From contig JAEPQK010000006.1 in assembly GCA_017640615.1 (NCBI GenBank), positions 1 to 64,000 on the forward strand: a stretch of DNA of 64,000 bases, in the 5' to 3' direction. Source of the stretch: Rhizobiaceae bacterium. Its GTDB lineage: Bacteria > Pseudomonadota > Alphaproteobacteria > Rhizobiales > Rhizobiaceae. Below the pieces are notes generated by a model, which saw only the letters and a program-made list of their open reading frames with translations, was not told the DNA's origin and did no database searches. Made by a program: the position numbers and the translations under genes. This document shows, piece by piece, positions 25,732-33,984 of this stretch (its first letter is position 1; every line of letters begins with the position of its first letter).

Positions 25732-26555
25732 CAACGCGCCGCCGCATCGTGATCACGGGATCGAACGGCAATCTTGGACGCAAGTTGACCGCGGACCTGT
25801 CGCCGGACCACGACGTGATCTGCCTCGACATTGCCCGCTCGACTTCCGACGGCCCATCGCATCTGGTCTCCGCTGACCTGTCTGCGTGGGGAGACTGGTC
25901 GCATCACTTTGACGGTGCAGACACCGTGTTGCATCTGGCGGGCGAAATGCGCCCTACGTCGAGCTGGGCCGCCGTGCACGGTCCCAATATCGTGGCGACG
26001 CAGAATGTCCTTCGGGCAGCCAAGCTAGGGGGCACTCGCAGGGTTATCTTTTCAAGTTCGAACCAGGTCATGGCGGGCTACCGCTTTCATGACGGGCCGA
26101 TTACCGAAGACATACCTCCGTCCCCGCTCAACCCTTACGCTGTTTCCAAACTGATCGGCGAAGAACTAGGCCGAGGATTTCACGCCGAAACGGGTTCATC
26201 GTTCCTGGCGTTTCGAGTCGGCAACATCATGCCGGGCGAAAATATGCCCGCTCCGGGCATGGGGCTCGGCCTGTGGGGGCAGCAGATGTGGCTCTCCAAC
26301 CACGACATGCTGAGGGCCTTCCGTTGCGCGATTGGCGCCGGTGACTTTGGTTTTGCAGTGCTGAATCTTGTTTCGGCGAATGCGGGTATGCGCTGGTCGA
26401 TGGCACGGGCGCGAGAGGTGATCGGCTTCGTGCCGGAAACGTCCTACAGCCCGCATGCCAGCTCCCAGGACGAGATTGTTGACGCCACCGCGCGGCAGGC
26501 CGCGCTCGTGCCAGGCTACTGGCTTGATCAGGATTTCCGGCAGCTGGCTGGTTAA
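25728..26555 (+). CDS. NAD-dependent epimerase/dehydratase family, uronate-dehydrogenase-like
   Basis: A 275-residue extended-type SDR. The Rossmann motif is GSNGNLG near the N-terminus; SSSNQVMAG is the strand 5 region with the catalytic serine; the catalytic YxxxK is in NPYAVSKLIGEELG. Length and the RVGNIMPGE segment recall uronate dehydrogenases (Udh), which oxidise uronic acids to lactones. I start at ATG 25728, overlapping the ATPase stop by 4 bases; the track start at 25659 is inside the ATPase gene. The context of a sugar-type importer supports oxidation or epimerisation of an imported sugar or sugar acid. Confidence 0.82.
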   Translation: MTTRRRIVITGSNGNLGRKLTADLSPDHDVICLDIARSTSDGPSHLVSADLSAWGDWSHHFDGADTVLHLAGEMRPTSSWAAVHGPNIVATQNVLRAAKLGGTRRVIFSSSNQVMAGYRFHDGPITEDIPPSPLNPYAVSKLIGEELGRGFHAETGSSFLAFRVGNIMPGENMPAPGMGLGLWGQQMWLSNHDMLRAFRCAIGAGDFGFAVLNLVSANAGMRWSMARAREVIGFVPETSYSPHASSQDEIVDATARQAALVPGYWLDQDFRQLAG

Positions 26556-26571
26556 GCAGGATAGGGTCTCC

Positions 26572-28077
26572 ATGCGTGTAGCGGTCGGTTCATTCATGCA
26601 GGAAGGGAACACTTTCGTCCCGTTCAAGACGGACATTGCGGTGTTTCGCGCCAACTATTTCCTCGAAGGCGACGAGATGCTTACGGGCTATGGCAATGCC
26701 CGCTCTGAGGTCCCTGCGATGTTCGATGTCCTGAAGCGCGAGGGCGCCAACATCCTGCCGCTAATTGCAACCCACGGCTTTGCCGGTGGCCCGCTGACCC
26801 GGTCGTGCTTCGACGAGATCATAACCCGAATGATCGCGCGGCTGGACGGCGAGAAGGTCGATGGGGTCCTTCTGGCTCTGCACGGTGCGATGGTGGTCGA
26901 GGACAACCCGGATGCCGAAGCTGAGATCGTCGCAGCGATCCGCAGGGCCGTTGGTGCGGGTATACCAATCGGCGTTTCGCTCGACCTTCACGGCCACATA
27001 ACGCCGTCAATGTTGCAGCCTGACGTATTCTACATCGGCTACCAGGAATATCCGCACATTGACATGTATGAGACGGGCGCGCGCACGGCGGAAACTCTAT
27101 GTGACTCCCTCGCCGGCAGGTGCAGGCCGGTCATGGCGATGCGGAAGCTACCGCTGTTGGTAAGTCCGGTGAAGGCACGGACCGACGAGGCGCCGCTTGC
27201 TGCGATAATGGAACGCGCACGAGCCATGCGCGGGCAGGACGGGATCCTCCACGCCGCAATTTTCCCGGTGCAGCCCTGGCTAGACATTCCTGAACTGGGA
27301 GTTGCAGTACTGGTTTGCGCAGACGGTGATCAGTCTGCCGCGCAGGCTGCGGCCGATGAACTCGCGCAGGCCGTGTGGACCGCGCGCGAAGCATTCAACC
27401 CCGATTTGGTATCGCTGGAACAGGCGATACGAACAGGGCTCGAGCTTCCCGGGACCACCGTCGTATCGGACGCCGGAGACGCGCCCTCGGGCGGGTCGGC
27501 GGCTGACAGCGCTGCCGTGTTGAGCCAATTGCTGGCACAGGGCGCTGATCGTGCCGGACGCCTGACTTATCTGACAATGTGCGATGCCGTCGCGGCAACA
27601 CGGGCCTTTGCGGTCGGGGAGGGCACCATCGCCAGTTTCGACCTCGGGCATGCGGTATCGTCGGAAGAGGGCAAGCCGGTCAGCCTTGAGGCGCGGGTAC
27701 AGCACCTGAGCGACGGCGAGTTTGTTTTGCGGGATCGCGGTCTCCAGGGCGCAGTTTTCCGCCAAGGGCCAACCGCAGTCTTGGCGCTGGGAGACCTGAG
27801 GATAGTTGTGCGCTCTTACCCTGGCTTCGAGTGGGATACCGGATGCTTCACCGCATTTGGACTTGATCTTGCTGAAGCTGCGCTGGTTTTTGTCAAGAGC
27901 CCTTCCCATTTCCGCACTTCCTTTGCTCCCCATGCCGCCCGGATAGTCGTGGCGGACACACCCGGACCCACCGCGCCGAATGTTCGCCGGCTGAAATTTG
28001 TCCATGTCAGTCGCCCACTCTATCCGCAGGACGCAGCGGTCGTAGATTTTTGTATGACAACAGCGAGACCGACATGA
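26572..28077 (+). CDS. M81 family metallopeptidase, MlrC-like (DUF1485)
   Basis: A 501-residue protein of the MlrC family. The N-terminal DUF1485 domain shows RVAVGSFMQEGNTFVPFKTD, ATHGFAGGPLTRSCFD, LLALHGAMVVED, SLDLHGHITPSML and YPHIDMYETG, with histidines and acids likely to bind metal. The C-terminal MlrC_C half includes DAGDAPSGGSAADS. MlrC opens the linearised peptide in microcystin breakdown, but most members sit in unrelated catabolic operons and probably hydrolyse other amide or lactam substrates. The ATG at 26572 is 16 bases after the SDR gene; the track start at 26455 is inside that gene. The stop overlaps the next ATG (ATGA). Confidence 0.88.
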   Translation: MRVAVGSFMQEGNTFVPFKTDIAVFRANYFLEGDEMLTGYGNARSEVPAMFDVLKREGANILPLIATHGFAGGPLTRSCFDEIITRMIARLDGEKVDGVLLALHGAMVVEDNPDAEAEIVAAIRRAVGAGIPIGVSLDLHGHITPSMLQPDVFYIGYQEYPHIDMYETGARTAETLCDSLAGRCRPVMAMRKLPLLVSPVKARTDEAPLAAIMERARAMRGQDGILHAAIFPVQPWLDIPELGVAVLVCADGDQSAAQAAADELAQAVWTAREAFNPDLVSLEQAIRTGLELPGTTVVSDAGDAPSGGSAADSAAVLSQLLAQGADRAGRLTYLTMCDAVAATRAFAVGEGTIASFDLGHAVSSEEGKPVSLEARVQHLSDGEFVLRDRGLQGAVFRQGPTAVLALGDLRIVVRSYPGFEWDTGCFTAFGLDLAEAALVFVKSPSHFRTSFAPHAARIVVADTPGPTAPNVRRLKFVHVSRPLYPQDAAVVDFCMTTARPT

Positions 28078-28994
28078 CGCGCAGGAACGACTTAATTATC
28101 TCGGCCGAGATGCTCAGCGACGGACATCTTGCAATTGGCCCATCCGCTAGGTTTCCCGAAGTGGCGCGCTGGGCGCAGGTGGCAAATGTGCCGGATCGGG
28201 CTCTGCCCGCTATCCCGAAGCAGACATGTAGCCGGATTTCGAGGCCGCTTGTGGTCAATGGCGATTTGACCAAGCCGGAGTGGCAGGGCGCTGCCTGGAG
28301 CGAGCATTTTGGGCGCATCGATGACGGCTCGAAGAGGGGGCAAGGCGGCCAGGTCGCCTTCCTGTGGGACGCGGATTTTCTGTATGTCGGTTTCCGTATC
28401 CCGGATCGGGATATTCGCGGTTCTGCGGTTGTGCACCACGAACAAATCTACATGAAGGACGACGACGCCGAGATATTCATCAACGGCGAGGGCCGTTATT
28501 ACGAACTCGGCGTGAACCCTCTCAACACGATCTACGAGTATCGCTGGACCTGGCTTGAGCCGCTAGTCGAGAATCGCGACTTTGCGGCTATCGAAGCGCT
28601 CATGAAGACGCCCGATATCCTCTACTACTGCGCGCGCGAGGGCGAGAAGCTTGGTCGGCACGGAGACATGGGCTGGGAAATGCCCGGGCTGAAACATGCC
28701 GTACGGCTGCAGGGTTCGCTGAACTGCCCTGATGTCGAAGACGACGGCTGGACAGTTGAATTCGGCATTCCTTGGGCTGGGCTTCAAGAAATCGGATTGC
28801 CGGCCCCTGAGAAAGGCATGGTCCTCCGCGCACAAGGATATCGCGCAGAGCACGATTTTCACGACGAGCGAGGACGGATTGAAATGGACCGCTACTGGCA
28901 GGGCGCGACGCCTTATATGGGGTATACTTGGTCAGCCATGGGCAATGGCAACGTGCACAATCCGGAGCGCTGGGCCAAGGTGACATTGGCATAG
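28074..28994 (+). CDS. CBM9-like (family 9 carbohydrate-binding) domain protein
   Basis: A 306-residue protein. The segment PLVVNGDLTKPEWQGAAWSE, then VAFLWDADFLYVGFRIPD and DDDAEIFINGEGRYYELGVN, follows the CBM9-like fold found in xylanases and in stand-alone sugar-binding proteins. C-terminal parts (WTVEFGIPWAGL, NVHNPERWAKVTL) belong to the same module. No signal peptide is visible, which is unusual for an extracellular binding module and suggests cytoplasmic action or non-classical location. It is the last gene of the IclR-controlled operon and overlaps the MlrC gene by 4 bases. Its role is unknown; possibly recognition or processing of a glycosylated intermediate. Confidence 0.8.
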   Translation: MTRRNDLIISAEMLSDGHLAIGPSARFPEVARWAQVANVPDRALPAIPKQTCSRISRPLVVNGDLTKPEWQGAAWSEHFGRIDDGSKRGQGGQVAFLWDADFLYVGFRIPDRDIRGSAVVHHEQIYMKDDDAEIFINGEGRYYELGVNPLNTIYEYRWTWLEPLVENRDFAAIEALMKTPDILYYCAREGEKLGRHGDMGWEMPGLKHAVRLQGSLNCPDVEDDGWTVEFGIPWAGLQEIGLPAPEKGMVLRAQGYRAEHDFHDERGRIEMDRYWQGATPYMGYTWSAMGNGNVHNPERWAKVTLA

Positions 28995-29311
28995 GAAACG
29001 CACCTACATCATTTCAAGTCGGTGACGGCGCGACTGAAGCGGCGTCGGCGCAAAACTGACGCAAACGGATCGAACGTTCGCAGGCTTCGACGGCCGCTTG
29101 GCAAATCTCGCGCCTGCACGAAAGTTGGCCGGGTACGACTACGGTCTGCTTCACCCACGTCAGAATAAGCGGCACATTGAACGACAAGACGGCGGCAGTT
29201 ACGTTCGGCGGGAAGGTAGGGTGCAGGCCGATATCCAAGTTCGCTTCGATCGGGGTTCCCAGGCACACGGGTGCGGGTCGGGCGGGATCCTATCCCGCGC
29301 ATCTGAGCGCG
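28995..29311. other. Intergenic region with dispersed repeat, no clear gene
   Basis: About 320 bases between the end of the catabolic operon and the GNAT gene. Short frames exist on both strands (29014-29302) but none is recognisable. The second copy of the 62-base repeat lies here (29247-29308). Probably the junction between two accessory blocks. Confidence 0.45.
29247..29308. repeat. Dispersed repeat, copy 2
   Basis: About 62 bases beginning CGATCGGGGTTCCCAGGCAC, similar to 17044-17105. Lies next to the 3' end of the GNAT gene at a junction of accessory blocks. Confidence 0.5.
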
Positions 29312-29884
29312 TCAGCGGTGGGCGTCAAGAACGCTTATGCGCGCATGGGTTCGCGCTGATCGCTCATTGTCGGTCGCTGATATGGAGAAGATTGTGCACT
29401 CCCGCCCAGCAGAAATGACTGAGCGCTGGCGAGACATGCCGATCTTCTCAGCGGTCTTGATCGACGCGGTGTTCGACGAATCGATCACAGCGATGAGGTG
29501 CTTAACGGGAAGCGCAGAAAATCCGAAGTCCAGGAGCACAGACGCCAGCTCTGACCCAAGTCCTCTATGCCACAAGCTCTTATCGATCATGTAGGCGATC
29601 TCGACTTCAACAATTCCGTCGAGTTGCCACCGCACGAATCCGCCGCGACCTATAAAGGAGCCCGTCCGGCGATCCATTGCTGCATAAAGCCGGAGGCAGG
29701 GATGCAACTCGTCACTTCCATGCATCGACCAGGCAATTTCTTCCTCAGCTTCTCTGCGTGAAAGGACGCCATCCGGAAAGAAGCGCCGAACCTCCTTGTC
29801 TGCATAGAGCCTACAAAGGTCGTCGAGATCAGATTTGACGAAGTGCCGTAGCACTATTCGGTCGGTCTGGAGGACATACGCCAT
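29312..29884 (-). CDS. GNAT family N-acetyltransferase (RimJ/RimL type)
   Basis: A 190-residue acetyltransferase. The N-terminus LQTDRIVLRHFVKSDLDDLC is typical of the RimJ/RimL-type group. The acetyl-CoA-binding region is around IDKSLWHRGLGSELASVLLD (Q/RxxGxG/A motif), followed by NTASIKTAEKIGM, the usual helix alpha-4 motif NxxSxxxxEKxGF. It would transfer acetyl from acetyl-CoA to an amine, of a protein, antibiotic or metabolite; the substrate cannot be told. It is a single gene divergent from the HUH-like gene. Confidence 0.85.
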   Translation of the reverse strand: MAYVLQTDRIVLRHFVKSDLDDLCRLYADKEVRRFFPDGVLSRREAEEEIAWSMHGSDELHPCLRLYAAMDRRTGSFIGRGGFVRWQLDGIVEVEIAYMIDKSLWHRGLGSELASVLLDFGFSALPVKHLIAVIDSSNTASIKTAEKIGMSRQRSVISAGRECTIFSISATDNERSARTHARISVLDAHR

Positions 29885-29969
29885 GATCGCCGGGACCGCT
29901 GTGAATTGTATACGTTGCGTGACTCCAGGCGTGAATTGGTCTGATGAGTCAAACGCGTCAGTATGAGCC

Positions 29970-30012
29970 AGCGAGCTTTTGGCTGCAGCCGAACCGACCG
30001 GATTGGCTCGCT
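29970..30012. other. Structured intergenic segment upstream of the HUH-like gene
   Basis: AGCGAGC (29970-29976) pairs with GCTCGCT (30006-30012); between them lies the palindrome GGCTGCAGCC. If the downstream protein is a Rep-type nickase, a hairpin like this could be its nicking origin. There is no known nick motif to confirm it, so this is speculative. Confidence 0.25.
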
Positions 30013-30177
30013 TGAAATAGCCGACTGTGCAGCCGATGTTCGATCATTACTCGACATACGACTATTCGGCACGCATGCCTCGATGCTTGTCATTTTTTTG
30101 CGCATCATCGTGAATCTGTCGCTATATAGCTGACCGTTCGCCTGACGCTCGTCGGGCCTCTCGCGTTCGGAGCCTTT

Positions 30178-30663
30178 ATGACAATCCACACTTCAATTGA
30201 TCCCTGCATTAGAGCAGAGATGGGCAAGTGGCTGAAGATGGACTTCGAGTTTAGCCACTTTGTGACTCTCGCGACAAACGATGCTGGGCTGTCCCCGGCA
30301 ACGATGCGCAGGCGGCTGAAGAGCTGGGACGCGCGCGTGAACCGGGCGCTATATGGGCCGAAGTGGCAAAAGCATCAGGACGAGCTCATCTGGTTCTTCG
30401 CCTTCCTTGAGAAACCGTCGGCCAATCCACATTGGCACCTGATGTTGCGGATCGTAGGACGCTGGAACGAAGATCCGGTCTCGACCTACAGCGAGTTCCA
30501 TCGGGCGGCATTCATCGGATGGAAGCAGCTGATGCCATCGGGGACTATCGACGTGCAGGCAATTCGTGCGGGTTACTCTTCGGTTGAAGAATATGTTTTA
30601 AAAGAGCTGCGAGGTGCGATACAATATTCAAGTTTCGTTACGCCGGATGAACTCCGGCACTGA
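30178..30663 (+). CDS. Small protein with HUH/Rep-like endonuclease motifs
   Basis: A 161-residue protein with the three motifs expected of a single-tyrosine HUH (rolling-circle Rep/relaxase-type) nuclease, in order. Motif 1-like FVTLAT is at about residues 28-33, motif 2 NPHWHLML (H-hydrophobic-H, about residues 83-90) and motif 3-like VEEYVLKEL (YxxK, about residues 137-145). HUH proteins cut one DNA strand and stay covalently linked through tyrosine. There is no helicase or primase extension. A GGAG ribosome site precedes the ATG. Family membership is motif-based and unconfirmed; it could start replication or transfer of the element, or act in a defence role next to the restriction genes. 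Confidence 0.65.
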   Translation: MTIHTSIDPCIRAEMGKWLKMDFEFSHFVTLATNDAGLSPATMRRRLKSWDARVNRALYGPKWQKHQDELIWFFAFLEKPSANPHWHLMLRIVGRWNEDPVSTYSEFHRAAFIGWKQLMPSGTIDVQAIRAGYSSVEEYVLKELRGAIQYSSFVTPDELRH

Positions 30664-30873
30664 AAGCCGCCCATAAGGGTAATCGCCAAAGACCGTTTGC
30701 CACGCTACGGGACCAAGCAACCTCCCTGCATTCGAGAACACCATTTTGCGGCTGGACTTCTAGCGGCAATGGCAGTGCATTGGTGAGAACAGAATACTGC
30801 CCGCAAGAAAACGCTAATACACTACGGAAAGATCGAGGGGTGCTAAAAGCGGGCTTGCCCAGCGAGCGATTTC

Positions 30874-33800
30874 TTGGTTCCTTCCGCCAGAGTCGAATGC
30901 CGTCGGGGAGGGTGGCCAGAGAAGAGCTTCTTCGACAAGCCGATCATCAATTCGCCCTATGCGCCTCCAGATAGGCATTGGGAACTCGATCTCGAAGGAC
31001 ATCCGACGGACGTAATCGTCGAGCAGCGTCGAGGATCGGCATTGTGGACGGCCCTTCCGGGAGCGGCTTCGACGACGAAGGCCTCGGCGCAGTCGAGCAT
31101 GGTATTCAATACCGAGCTGTCTACCGACGCGACGGAATTCAACCCCTCGCCAATGATCAACGATCTCCGGCAGGAGTTGGAAACCTGGCGTAGTCTCCCC
31201 AATCCCGCTCAGTGGAAGGTGACGCCCGTTACCCAGCGGCTGCTCCAGCACTGGCGCGCGGTCCAGAACGATCCCAGCCAGACCATCCGGCCGTTCTTTT
31301 GCCAGCTCGAAGCGGTCGAGGCGGCGATCTGGCTGGCTGAGGTTGCGCCCGAAATGGGACGGCGCGGCCGGCGGTTCCTGAACTGGCTTCCGATCGCAAA
31401 CAATTTCGCGCTCCAGGCAGAAGGCACGTCACCATCCGACGCAACGCCCGAACTGATGCGCATTGCATTCAAGCTCGCGACGGGCGCCGGCAAGACGACG
31501 GTGATGGCGATGCTCATTGCCTGGCAGGCGCTCAATGCCGTGCGCTCCCCCAACAGCAAGCGTTTCTCGAAGGGGTTCCTGATCGTAACGCCCGGCATCA
31601 CCATTCGCGACCGGCTGCGGGTTCTGATGCCCAACGACGAGAACAGCTACTACGACCGGCTCAGTCTCGTGCCGCACGATCTGCTGCCTGACCTACAGCG
31701 CGCCGACATCGTGATCACCAACTATCACGCGTTCAAGCTCCGGGAGACCTTCGACGCCGCGACCGGCACTCGGCAAGTGCTCGAAGGTCACGGCGAGGCT
31801 CTGCAGACGCTGGAAACCGAAGGCCAGATGGTCCAGCGGGTCATGGGCGATCTTATGGGCAACAAGAACGTCGTCGTTATCAATGACGAAGCACATCACT
31901 GTTATCGTGAGCGCCCGACCTCGGAGACTGTCAAGCTCACCGGCGAGGAGCGTAAGGAGGCGGAGCATAACAAGGAGGCTGCGCGCCTCTGGATATCAGG
32001 GCTTGAAATACTCAACCGCCAGCTGGGTGTCCGCGTCGTCTACGATCTGTCGGCCACGCCGTTCTTCCTGTCTGGCTCGAACTGGCCTGAGGGCATTCTA
32101 TTTCCCTGGGTCGTGACTGATTTCTCGCTGATGGACGCAATCGAGTGCGGGATCGTCAAGCTGCCCCGCGTGCCAATCGCCGACAATCGCGCCGACGGCC
32201 AGCAGGTCATGTATCGCAATCTGTGGCCGGCCATTCGCCAACGCATGCCAGACAAGCGCAAGAAGAGCGAAGGCAAGCCGGATCCGCACAAACTGCCGAT
32301 CGAGCTCAAGGTAGCGCTCGACGCGCTCTATGGCCATTACGAGAAGACATTTCGGCTGTGGGAAAAAGAGCAGGTCGGTATCCCGCCGGTCTTCATCGTG
32401 GTGTGCAACAACACCACGAACTCCGAGATGGTGCGCGACTATATCGCCGGCTACGCCTGGGCCGACGAGCACGATCAGGAGCGCGTCCGCAACGGCGAAC
32501 TCGAACTCTTCCGCAACTATGACGATCACGATCAGCGGCTCGACAGGCCGCGCACGATCCTCATCGACTCCGCGGCGCTAGAAGCGGGCGGCGATATCGA
32601 TAAGGCGTTTCGCGACGCGCACGAAAAGGAGATCGAGGCCTTCAAGCGCGAACGTAACCGGCGCGATCCGACGGCCGGAGAGATCAGCGACGCCGAGATA
32701 CTGCGGGAGGTGATGAACACCGTCGGGCGCAAGGGTAGACTCGGCGAGCAGGTGCGGTGCGTTGTCTCCGTGTCGATGCTCACCGAAGGGTGGGATGCCA
32801 ACAACGTCACTCACATCATGGGTTTGCGAGCGTTCGGCTCGCGGCTGATCTGCGAGCAGGTAATCGGCCGGGCGCTGCGGCGCCTGTCCTACGAGGCCGA
32901 TCCGGACACGGGGTTCTATCGCACCGAATATGCCGACATCATGGGCATCGACGGGCTCAACTTCGCCGATCAGGCGCGGCCGGCGCCGCCGCAGCCGCCG
33001 CGGGAGATCATCCATGTCGAGGCGGTCAGTCCGGAGCGCGACCACCTCGAGATCGTCTTCCCGCGCGTCGAAGGCTTTCGCACGGACTTCCCGAAGGAGC
33101 GGATCGACGTCGACCTGTCACGCCTGGAGCCATATGTGCTCACGCCCGACAAGGTCGGCGCGACCATAGTGCAGATGTCGGGCATCATCGGCGAACGCCA
33201 CCAGCTCGGTCTTCAGCATCTCGACGACAGGCGCCTGTCGACGATTGCCTTTGACATCGCCTCCTACTGGGTCTCAGAGAAGCTGCGCGATCCGAATGGC
33301 GCGCCAAAGACACATCTCTTCCCGCACGCAAAGCGCATCGTGCTGCAGTGGCTGAATTCCGACCGGCTGGTCTGCAAGGGCGACACGCGGCCGGCGCAGC
33401 TGCGCTACCGCCAACTCGCCGACGAGGTCTGTGATCTGCTGATGGGCGCGTTGCTGGATCAGCCAGGCGGGCAGCCGATCATCCGGGCCGTGCTCGACCC
33501 GTTCGCGGCCGCGGGATCGACGGCCGGCGTAAACTTCAACACGTCGAGCACGAGCCGGCACTGGCCCAATCCCGAGCGCAGCCACGTCAACTGGATCATC
33601 ACCGACCAGGACTGGGAGAACAAGCTGGCGGAGATCCTCGACGACCACCCGGCCGTCGAGGCTTACGCCAAGAACCACAATCTGCATTTCGAGGTGCCCT
33701 ATACGAAGGAAGGCGAACCGCACGGATACCGGCCTGATTTTCTCGTCCGGCTGAAGACGCCCGACGGCGCGGAGCCGCTGACCCTGGTGCTCGAGGTCAA

Positions 33801-33984
33801 GGGTTTTCGCGGCCATGACGCCATGCTCAAGGCCGAGGCGATGCGCAACAAGTGGATTCCAGCAGTCAACAGGCTCGGCGCATACGGTCGCTGGGCATTT
33901 GCCGAGCTGCGCAGCGTCTACGATTTCCGGCCGGAGCTGGACGCGGCGATTGCGGATTTGACCAATCCGAAGGTGCCGGCATGA
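30874..33984 (+). CDS. Type III-like restriction subunit: superfamily 2 helicase with C-terminal nuclease
   Basis: A 1036-residue protein. The opening KSFFDKPIINSPY...RHWELDLEG is typical of a family of type III-like Res proteins. Helicase motifs: Walker A LATGAGKTTV (about residue 200), Walker B NDEAHHCY (about 337), SATPFF (about 392), TEGWDANNVTH and QVIGRALRR (about 637-670). The C-terminal RPDFLVR...LVLEVKG (about 953-975) is a PD-(D/E)xK nuclease core. The start is the TTG at 30874; a stop lies in frame at 30844 and no ATG is available, so a few N-terminal residues may be lost. It starts a five-gene coupled operon. In type III systems Res cuts only with the Mod methyltransferase, here encoded two genes downstream but frameshifted. 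Confidence 0.9.
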   Translation: MVPSARVECRRGGWPEKSFFDKPIINSPYAPPDRHWELDLEGHPTDVIVEQRRGSALWTALPGAASTTKASAQSSMVFNTELSTDATEFNPSPMINDLRQELETWRSLPNPAQWKVTPVTQRLLQHWRAVQNDPSQTIRPFFCQLEAVEAAIWLAEVAPEMGRRGRRFLNWLPIANNFALQAEGTSPSDATPELMRIAFKLATGAGKTTVMAMLIAWQALNAVRSPNSKRFSKGFLIVTPGITIRDRLRVLMPNDENSYYDRLSLVPHDLLPDLQRADIVITNYHAFKLRETFDAATGTRQVLEGHGEALQTLETEGQMVQRVMGDLMGNKNVVVINDEAHHCYRERPTSETVKLTGEERKEAEHNKEAARLWISGLEILNRQLGVRVVYDLSATPFFLSGSNWPEGILFPWVVTDFSLMDAIECGIVKLPRVPIADNRADGQQVMYRNLWPAIRQRMPDKRKKSEGKPDPHKLPIELKVALDALYGHYEKTFRLWEKEQVGIPPVFIVVCNNTTNSEMVRDYIAGYAWADEHDQERVRNGELELFRNYDDHDQRLDRPRTILIDSAALEAGGDIDKAFRDAHEKEIEAFKRERNRRDPTAGEISDAEILREVMNTVGRKGRLGEQVRCVVSVSMLTEGWDANNVTHIMGLRAFGSRLICEQVIGRALRRLSYEADPDTGFYRTEYADIMGIDGLNFADQARPAPPQPPREIIHVEAVSPERDHLEIVFPRVEGFRTDFPKERIDVDLSRLEPYVLTPDKVGATIVQMSGIIGERHQLGLQHLDDRRLSTIAFDIASYWVSEKLRDPNGAPKTHLFPHAKRIVLQWLNSDRLVCKGDTRPAQLRYRQLADEVCDLLMGALLDQPGGQPIIRAVLDPFAAAGSTAGVNFNTSSTSRHWPNPERSHVNWIITDQDWENKLAEILDDHPAVEAYAKNHNLHFEVPYTKEGEPHGYRPDFLVRLKTPDGAEPLTLVLEVKGFRGHDAMLKAEAMRNKWIPAVNRLGAYGRWAFAELRSVYDFRPELDAAIADLTNPKVPA

